From DATKCJ01 sp035513275 (lineage in GTDB: Bacteria > Verrucomicrobiota > Verrucomicrobiia > Opitutales > Opitutaceae): DNA of 5,032 nt. Where the stretch lies: assembly GCA_035513275.1 (NCBI GenBank), contig DATKCJ010000001.1:1-5032 (forward strand), written 5' to 3'. The position numbers and the translations under genes were made by a program. Below the pieces are notes generated by a model. It was given only the letters and a program-made list of their open reading frames with translations. It did not search any database and was not told where the DNA came from. Below, piece by piece: positions 1 to 5,032 of the stretch; position 1 is the stretch's first letter, and each line of letters starts with the position of its first letter.

Positions 1-1631
<1,631 letters not shown>

Positions 1632-1633
1632 TT

Positions 1634-1662
1634 GGGGTCCCGGGTCTGGGGTCTGGGGTCTA
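1634..1662 (+). repeat. G-rich 7-bp tandem repeat with G-quadruplex pattern, just after the typA stop
   Basis: Three back-to-back copies of GGGTCTG occupy 1642-1662, the third ending in A. With the GGGG at 1634-1637 they give four runs of three or more G separated by loops of 4, 3 and 3 bases, which is the standard intramolecular G-quadruplex pattern. It starts 2 bases after the typA stop codon and would lie in the 3' untranslated part of the mRNA. No hairpin plus U-run terminator is seen for typA. The only T-run (1680-1686) is not preceded by a stable stem. The repeat may be a simple intergenic repeat of this genome. Folding or a role in transcript ending is inference. Confidence 0.6.
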
Positions 1663-1692
1663 GCCCGCATCCATCACAGTTTTTTTGGCGGG

Positions 1693-1703
1693 CCGGTAAA
1701 TCC
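1693..1703 (+). repeat. Putative left terminal inverted repeat of the IS1380 element
   Basis: CCGGTAAATCC matches the inward-reading right end (CCGGAAAATTC) at 9 of 11 positions. It lies at the transposase-distal end. The match is short and imperfect and there is no supporting target duplication, so the exact boundary is uncertain. Confidence 0.4.
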
Positions 1704-1878
1704 TGGGTGTTTTCGGCAAAATGCGTTCTGGCGTGTGTCGGGAGCTTCTTTGCAGCGCATTTTCTGCGGTTTCTCCGGGCTGCGGATCGGCCGAACGGCT
1801 CTTTTCTGAAAAGTGCGCATACGGCAGTTGCGCCGCTGCTTTTCGAACGGCGTTGATCAATGCAATCCGGCCGGCCGC

Positions 1879-3321
1879 TCAGCCGGAGTCGTCCCACGCC
1901 AGCAGTTGAGCGTGCGCCCGGGCGAACACATCCTGCCGCGCGAACGCGCTGGCCATGCGCACATGCACCCGGCGCACCGACACGGTCACGTGCGCGGCGA
2001 TCTTGAGCAGTTGGACGCGGATCGTGCCCGCGGTGGCTTGCGCCAGCGCGGTGCCCTTCAGGCCGATCGCGCGCAGCCGCTCGACCAGCAACTGTGCGAA
2101 GCTGGCCAGCAGCAGCCGCACTTCGTTGGAGGCGAAGCCCGCGCACGAGAGCCGCTCGCCGAAAAGATCGAGCTGGTGCTCCTTGACTGCGTTCTCCATG
2201 TCGCCGCGCCCGCAATACATCTGCTCATAAAGCGGCGCCGCGGCGTGGTCGGCCTCCTCCAGATTGGTGACGATGAAGCGCGGATTGTCCTTGTCGCCCA
2301 GGTACTCGGCCTTGCCGACCACGCGGCGCTCGCGGCTCCACGTGTCGAGCGTGCGATACTTCAGCTCGGCAAACTCGCGCGTGTGCCCGCCGCACAGGCA
2401 GGCGCGCTCGCGCGCCCGCACCAGCGCCGGGGCCAGCAGGACCAGCAGCCGGGCGTTGCGCGCCAAGCCCAGCACGTAGAACACCCCGTGCGCCTCGCAC
2501 CAGGCCATCAGCTCCTCGCGGCAAAACCCGCTGTCGGCGCGCACGACGATCCGCGCCCTCGGGCAGCGTTTCCTGATCTCGCAGACTATCTGCTCGAGCG
2601 CCTCGACCGTGCCGCGAGCGGCGTCGCCGTCGGACGTGCGCAGTTCGGTCCACACCGGCACCTCGCCGACATACGCCAGAAGCGGCAGGTAACAATAGTC
2701 CCCGTAGTAGCCGTGGAAGAACCTTCCCTGCTGCTCGCCGTGCAGCCGCGCGTCGGTCGCGTCGAAGTCGATGATCACCGTGCGCACTTTCTTGTCCAAG
2801 GTGCGCACCCCTTGGCGCAGGAGCAGCCCGCGCATCAGCCCGGGCTGTGCGGCCAGCTTGTGATAACGGCTGCCCGCGTGATCGATCGCCGTCTCCATGC
2901 GATGCAACGTCGCCGGGGCGGCCAGCGCGCGGCCCCGGTCGGCCTCGCTGCGCTTCTCGCCCAGCAGATCGACCTTGCCCGCGGCCAGCGCCAGCAACGG
3001 ATCACGCCGAAGATCGCCGTGGTCGTTCAAATCCTCGTAGCCCAAAGCCAGCGCATTGAGCCGCTGGGCCACCAGCTCGCGCACCCCGTGCTCGACGAAC
3101 AGCGCGTTGCGCCGGTCGATGAAACAACCGGCAAGCAGCTGCGACAACCCGATCGAGCTATCGACCTGGCGCAACAGCACCGCCCCGCCGTCGCTGCTGA
3201 GGTGCCCGCCGGTGAAATCGAACGCGACCTTGCGCGCACCGAGAGCTTGAAACTCGAAGCTCGATTGCCGACAGTGTGTCGAAGGCCGGGCGAAGGAGGC
3301 TTCTGTAGTTTCTTTGTTCAC
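1879..3321 (-). CDS. IS1380-family DDE transposase, full length
   Basis: This 480-residue protein is a cut-and-paste DDE transposase that would bind the IS ends and catalyse strand transfer. Its N-terminal motif FDFTGGHLSSDGGAVLLRQ (about 34-52) is typical of IS1380 proteins. Catalytic candidates by family pattern are D187 in DFDATD, followed by HG, with the conserved GYYGDYCYLPLLAYVG stretch after it; D263 in RADSGFCRE; and the third acidic position in CGRGDMENAVKEHQLDLFGERLSC, E376 or E381. The start is a GTG at 3319-3321. An in-frame TAA four codons upstream leaves little room for another start. A GGGGAGG about 16 bases upstream is too distant to be a convincing ribosome site. There is no frameshift or internal stop, so the gene looks intact and possibly active. 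Long open frames on the opposite strand (such as 1813-3369) mirror its GC-rich codons and are not genes. Confidence 0.94.
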   Translation of the reverse strand: MNKETTEASFARPSTHCRQSSFEFQALGARKVAFDFTGGHLSSDGGAVLLRQVDSSIGLSQLLAGCFIDRRNALFVEHGVRELVAQRLNALALGYEDLNDHGDLRRDPLLALAAGKVDLLGEKRSEADRGRALAAPATLHRMETAIDHAGSRYHKLAAQPGLMRGLLLRQGVRTLDKKVRTVIIDFDATDARLHGEQQGRFFHGYYGDYCYLPLLAYVGEVPVWTELRTSDGDAARGTVEALEQIVCEIRKRCPRARIVVRADSGFCREELMAWCEAHGVFYVLGLARNARLLVLLAPALVRARERACLCGGHTREFAELKYRTLDTWSRERRVVGKAEYLGDKDNPRFIVTNLEEADHAAAPLYEQMYCGRGDMENAVKEHQLDLFGERLSCAGFASNEVRLLLASFAQLLVERLRAIGLKGTALAQATAGTIRVQLLKIAAHVTVSVRRVHVRMASAFARQDVFARAHAQLLAWDDSG

Positions 3322-3367
3322 ACCAATAACTTAGCAGCCTCCCCGCCCGGTCTTCCAGCTTTCGTGT

Positions 3368-3378
3368 GAATTTTCCGG
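3368..3378 (-). repeat. Putative right terminal inverted repeat of the IS1380 element
   Basis: Read inward on the minus strand this is CCGGAAAATTC, 9 of 11 identical to the left end. It lies 47 bp upstream of the transposase GTG. The outer boundary is uncertain by a few bases because no target duplication confirms it. Confidence 0.4.
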
Positions 3379-3402
3379 GTTAGTGTCCCCGGGCACCCCC
3401 GC

Positions 3403-4089
3403 ATGATCCAACGCAACGACAACGGCACGGTCTCCTTTGGGCGGCTCGACTTTGCGATCCAGGTTCTGATCATCCTGGGCCTCGTGTCGTTTGCGGTCGA
3501 AACACTGCCCGACCTCAGCGAACCGCAGCGGCGATATCTCGGCTGGTTCGAGACGGCGACGGTCCTGATCTTCACGATCGAGTATCTCGCGCGGATCGTG
3601 CTGTCGCGGCCGAAGTCGGCCTACGCGCTTTCGTTCTTCGGTATCATCGACCTGCTCGCGATACTGCCGTTCTACATCGCCGCGGGCATCGACCTGCGTT
3701 CGCTGCGCGCGTTCCGCCTGCTGCGGCTGCTGCGAATCATGAAGCTGGCACGATACAGCTCGGCGATGCGCTTGTTCGCACGCGCATTCGTGATCGCGCG
3801 CGAGGAGTTGATCCTGTTCGGCGCAACGGCGCTCGTCGTGCTCTACCTCGCCGCGGTGGGCATCTACTACTGCGAGCGCGAGGCGCAGCCGGAGGCGTTC
3901 TCCTCGGTGTTCGCGTGCATGTGGTGGGCGTTGACGACCCTCACGACCGTGGGCTACGGTGACATCTTCCCGATAACAACGGGCGGCCGGATCTTCACGT
4001 TCTTCATCCTCGTCATCGGGCTCGGCGTGGTGGCGGTGCCGACCGGGCTGCTCGCTTCGGCGCTATCGAGAGCACGGGACGCGGAGTGA
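3403..4089 (+). CDS. Voltage-gated potassium channel-like protein (six TM segments, GYGD filter)
   Basis: This 228-residue inner-membrane protein belongs to the ion-transport (Kv-type) family and probably forms a tetrameric K+ channel. Segments visible: S1 about 15-35; S2 about 48-68, ending in EYLARI; S3 about 75-94 (FFGIIDLLAILPFY); an S4 voltage sensor with R99, R102, R105, R108, R111 and K114 at exact three-residue spacing; S5 about 136-157; a pore helix with WWALTTL; the filter TTVGYGD (181-187); and S6 about 197-222 with a PTG sequence. The protein stops a few residues after S6, so no RCK/TrkA_N or cyclic-nucleotide domain follows. The ATG is the only likely start: the upstream frame is closed by TGA at 3367-3369 and has no ATG or GTG that looks better. 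No Shine-Dalgarno is seen. The IS end is only 24 bp upstream, so the native promoter or a few N-terminal residues may have been displaced. S1 looks complete. Related proteins are often slightly longer at the N-terminus. Confidence 0.92.
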   Translation: MIQRNDNGTVSFGRLDFAIQVLIILGLVSFAVETLPDLSEPQRRYLGWFETATVLIFTIEYLARIVLSRPKSAYALSFFGIIDLLAILPFYIAAGIDLRSLRAFRLLRLLRIMKLARYSSAMRLFARAFVIAREELILFGATALVVLYLAAVGIYYCEREAQPEAFSSVFACMWWALTTLTTVGYGDIFPITTGGRIFTFFILVIGLGVVAVPTGLLASALSRARDAE

Positions 4090-4107
4090 GTCACGGCTCC
4101 GTTGGTA

Positions 4108-4128
4108 GCGCGGTGCTTCAGACCGCGC
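4108..4128 (+). repeat. Perfect 7-bp GC hairpin downstream of the channel gene
   Basis: GCGCGGT (4108-4114) pairs exactly with ACCGCGC (4122-4128) around a 7-base loop, GCTTCAG. It begins 18 bp after the channel stop codon. There is no T-run after it, so it is not a classical intrinsic terminator. It could still end transcription weakly, protect the mRNA end, or be a copy of an interspersed palindrome. A similarly built hairpin follows the next gene at 4868-4892. Confidence 0.6.
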
Positions 4129-4170
4129 CGATCACCGGGGTGCAACTTCAGACGCAACACGAGATCGCCC

Positions 4171-4230
4171 GCGAGCCCCTCGACTTCGCTCGGGACAGGC
4201 GGGCCTCCTCCGGACACTGAAGAGCCCGCC
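4171..4230. repeat. REP-like intergenic palindromic element
   Basis: The stretch CCCTCGACTTCGCTCGGGAC (4177-4196) resembles the very widespread bacterial intergenic motif whose reverse strand reads GTCCCGAGCGAAGTCGAGGG. When mis-translated, that motif gives 'SEVEG'. The resemblance is from memory of the motif class. It is followed directly by an inverted repeat, GGCGGGC (4198-4204) with GCCCGCC (4224-4230), loop 19. A further 6-bp hairpin lies at 4242-4257 (CGCGCT/AGCGCG, loop CGCA). The spacer 4090-4286 holds no credible gene; open frames crossing it have no family likeness. Confidence 0.45.
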
Positions 4231-4241
4231 GCCCATCACAA

Positions 4242-4257
4242 CGCGCTCGCAAGCGCG
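4242..4257 (+). repeat. Short perfect hairpin upstream of the decayed MFS gene
   Basis: CGCGCT (4242-4247) pairs with AGCGCG (4252-4257) across a four-base loop. It lies 29 bp before the ATG of the exporter remnant. In such GC-rich sequence a 6-bp stem can arise by chance. No T-run follows it, and I assign no function. Confidence 0.3.
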
Positions 4258-4286
4258 CGGACGATCGCGATTCCCTCGCGCCGAAC

Positions 4287-4865
4287 ATGGCGACAACCCG
4301 CAAGCCGGCCGCGATCTTCATCTTCATCACACTCGTGCTCGCGATCATGGGGATCGGGCTGATTCTGCCGGTGCTGCCGGGATTGGTCACGGAGTTCGAG
4401 GGCGGCGACGTCGCGCAGGCGTCGCATGTCTATGGCTGGCTCGTCGGCATCTTCGCGATGATGCAGCTCCTTGGCTCGCCGATCCTCGGTGCACTCTCGG
4501 ACCGCTTCGGCCGGCGGCGCGTTATCCTTGTCTCGCTCGCGGGGGTTCGCGACGCAGGGTTGGATGATCTACGCGATCCTCGTGTTCGCCTAGATCGCGG
4601 GCATCGGCGCTATGTCACGCGTCACGTGCCCCCGAACGAGCAGGGCTCCCTGCAGGGCGCGTTCGGGAGCCTTCTGAGCGTGGCGGGAATCGTGGCGCCG
4701 CCGGTCGCAGCGTGGAGCTTTGGCTGGGCGATCGATCCGGCGAACACGATCCATCTCCCTGGGATTCCGTTCTTCCTCGGTGCGGCGCTGCTCGTGGTGG
4801 CACTCGTGATCGCCGTGCAGAGCTTCCGCCGCAAGTCGAAGCAGGCGGCAGTTGCAGCAATGTGA
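4287..4865 (+). pseudogene. Decayed TetA-type MFS drug exporter: large internal deletion, frameshifts and a TAG stop
   Basis: Intact relatives are inner-membrane, proton-driven drug antiporters of about 400 residues with 12 TM helices. Here a 192-codon frame stays open, but only its ends are homologous. Residues 1-86 are a normal N-terminus: TM1 with MGIGLILPVLPGL, TM2 with YGWLVGIFAMMQLLGSPILGAL, motif A GALSDRFGRRRV (68-79), then LVSLAG. From residue about 113, HVPPNEQGSLQGAF onward matches the region before TM10 and continues to TM12. The stretch between (VRDAGLDD...) is nonsense in this frame. One base over, from 4546, it reads FATQGWMIYAILVFA, then TAG at 4591-4593, then IAGIGAMSR, which is the TM9 region. 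Frame is regained at about 4621-4623. The gene has therefore lost TM3 to TM8 (about 200 codons), has one extra base at the GGGGG run 4541-4545, a stop, and a 2-base shift. No Shine-Dalgarno is seen before the ATG. It cannot make a working transporter unless these are assembly errors. Confidence 0.85.
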
Positions 4866-4867
4866 CA

Positions 4868-4892
4868 GGCGCGGAGACGCGTGCTCCGCGCC
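4868..4892 (+). repeat. Perfect 9-bp GC hairpin immediately after the MFS remnant stop
   Basis: GGCGCGGAG (4868-4876) pairs exactly with CTCCGCGCC (4884-4892) around the loop ACGCGTG, itself nearly self-complementary. It begins 2 bases after the TGA. There is no T-run, so it is a terminator-like or REP-like palindrome rather than a textbook terminator. It has the same design as the hairpin at 4108-4128: a GCGCGG core and a 7-base loop. A second, weaker stem follows (GTTACG 4896-4901 with CGTAAC 4914-4919). Confidence 0.65.
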
Positions 4893-4990
4893 AGTGTTAC
4901 GATCTGCGTTCTGCGTAACCTGAATTTGACACGGCGCGGTGGAATTCGACTTGGAGTTCGCGTGCCCGGCCGGGAGCTTGTATTTCTCCC

Positions 4991-5032
4991 ATGAAGCCAC
5001 TTCGCACCGCCTCTATTGTAATCGCGGCCGCC
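4991..5032 (+). CDS. Start of a probable exported or membrane protein, cut by the window end
   Basis: Only 14 codons are visible, giving MKPLRTASIVIAAA. Two early basic residues followed by a hydrophobic alanine-rich run is the pattern of a signal peptide or an N-terminal membrane anchor. The family cannot be identified. Upstream there is a GGGAG at 4972-4976, 14 bases before the ATG and so far for a ribosome site, and a perfect TTGACA -35-like hexamer at 4926-4931 without a convincing -10 partner. The preceding hairpin at 4868-4892 separates it from the MFS remnant, which suggests its own transcription unit. The start and even the reality of the gene are uncertain because so little is seen. 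Confidence 0.45.
   Translation, partial: MKPLRTASIVIAAA

Larger units (their letters stand above)
1693..3378 (-). mobile_element. Complete IS1380-family insertion sequence (about 1.69 kb)
   Basis: One intact IS1380-type transposase gene reads right to left and fills most of the element. The ends are proposed from a short imperfect inverted repeat: CCGGTAAATCC at the left and CCGGAAAATTC read inward from the right, 9 of 11 identical. The resulting length fits the family, whose members are usually about 1.6-2 kb. The transposase-proximal end leaves 57 bp before the start codon. The distal end holds about 185 bp of non-coding sequence (1693-1878), in which I see only an 8-bp inverted repeat (AAAATGCG at 1718-1725 with CGCATTTT at 1756-1763) and small palindromes, and no passenger gene. 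IS1380 elements normally duplicate about 4-5 bp of target. The flanks here (cggg on the left, gtta on the right) do not match, so either the ends are off by some bases or one flank was rearranged after insertion. Confidence 0.8.

Noticed and set aside
1663..1693. Inverted repeat GCCCGC/GCGGGC around a T7 run, considered as the typA terminator.
   Set aside because: The T-run sits inside the 19-base loop rather than after the stem, and the right arm touches the proposed IS end. It is not a working terminator layout.
1718..1763. AAAATGCG/CGCATTTT inverted repeat in the IS non-coding tail, as a separate element or small RNA.
   Set aside because: An 8-bp stem with a 30-base loop and no promoter or terminator is not enough to call an RNA.
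1813..3369. A 518-codon open frame on the + strand, opposite the transposase.
   Set aside because: It mirrors the GC-rich codons of the transposase, has low-complexity R/A/Q/H-rich composition and no recognisable domain. The minus strand encodes a clear IS1380 transposase.
1664..3404. Shared 7-mer CCCGCAT on both sides of the IS (1664-1670 and 3398-3404) as a target-site duplication.
   Set aside because: It is too long for the IS1380 family, and the sequences just inside it show no inverted repeat. Chance is likely in GC-rich DNA.
4926..4954. TTGACA at 4926-4931 as a sigma-70 promoter for the gene at 4991.
   Set aside because: No TATAAT-like hexamer occurs 16-18 bp downstream (the sequence there is ACTTGG), so only half of a promoter is seen.

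Overview
The window is about 5 kb of GC-rich bacterial chromosome. It carries the 3' part of a housekeeping translation GTPase gene (typA/bipA), a complete IS1380-type insertion sequence on the opposite strand, an intact six-segment potassium channel gene, a badly damaged drug-efflux (TetA-like MFS) gene, and the first codons of a further gene at the right edge. Nothing in the sequence fixes the taxon. The GC-rich typA, the G-rich 'gggtctg' repeat after it and the IS1380 copy are compatible with Verrucomicrobiota (Opitutales-like), but that is a low-confidence impression from memory.

Layout. Positions 1-1631: typA, + strand, open at the left edge; roughly the first 65 residues lie outside. 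Positions 1632-1692: short spacer with three 7-bp tandem repeats that also form a G-quadruplex pattern. Positions about 1693-3378: IS1380-family element of about 1.69 kb, with one 480-residue DDE transposase on the - strand, imperfect 11-bp ends and no obvious target duplication. Positions 3403-4089: voltage-gated K+ channel-like protein, starting 24 bp beyond the proposed IS end. Positions 4090-4286: spacer with three hairpins and a REP-like motif. Positions 4287-4865: remnant of a TetA-type exporter in which most of the transmembrane core has been lost and the rest is broken by a frameshift, a TAG stop and a second frameshift. A perfect 9-bp hairpin follows. Positions 4991-5032: start of a probable exported or membrane protein.

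The genes do not form a functional unit. A conserved core gene is followed by an IS insertion, a stand-alone ion channel and a decaying transporter, all separated by spacers with palindromes. I see no evidence of a new multi-gene system. The points most worth checking are the decayed exporter, the IS placement directly upstream of the channel start, and the family of short GC palindromes after stop codons.
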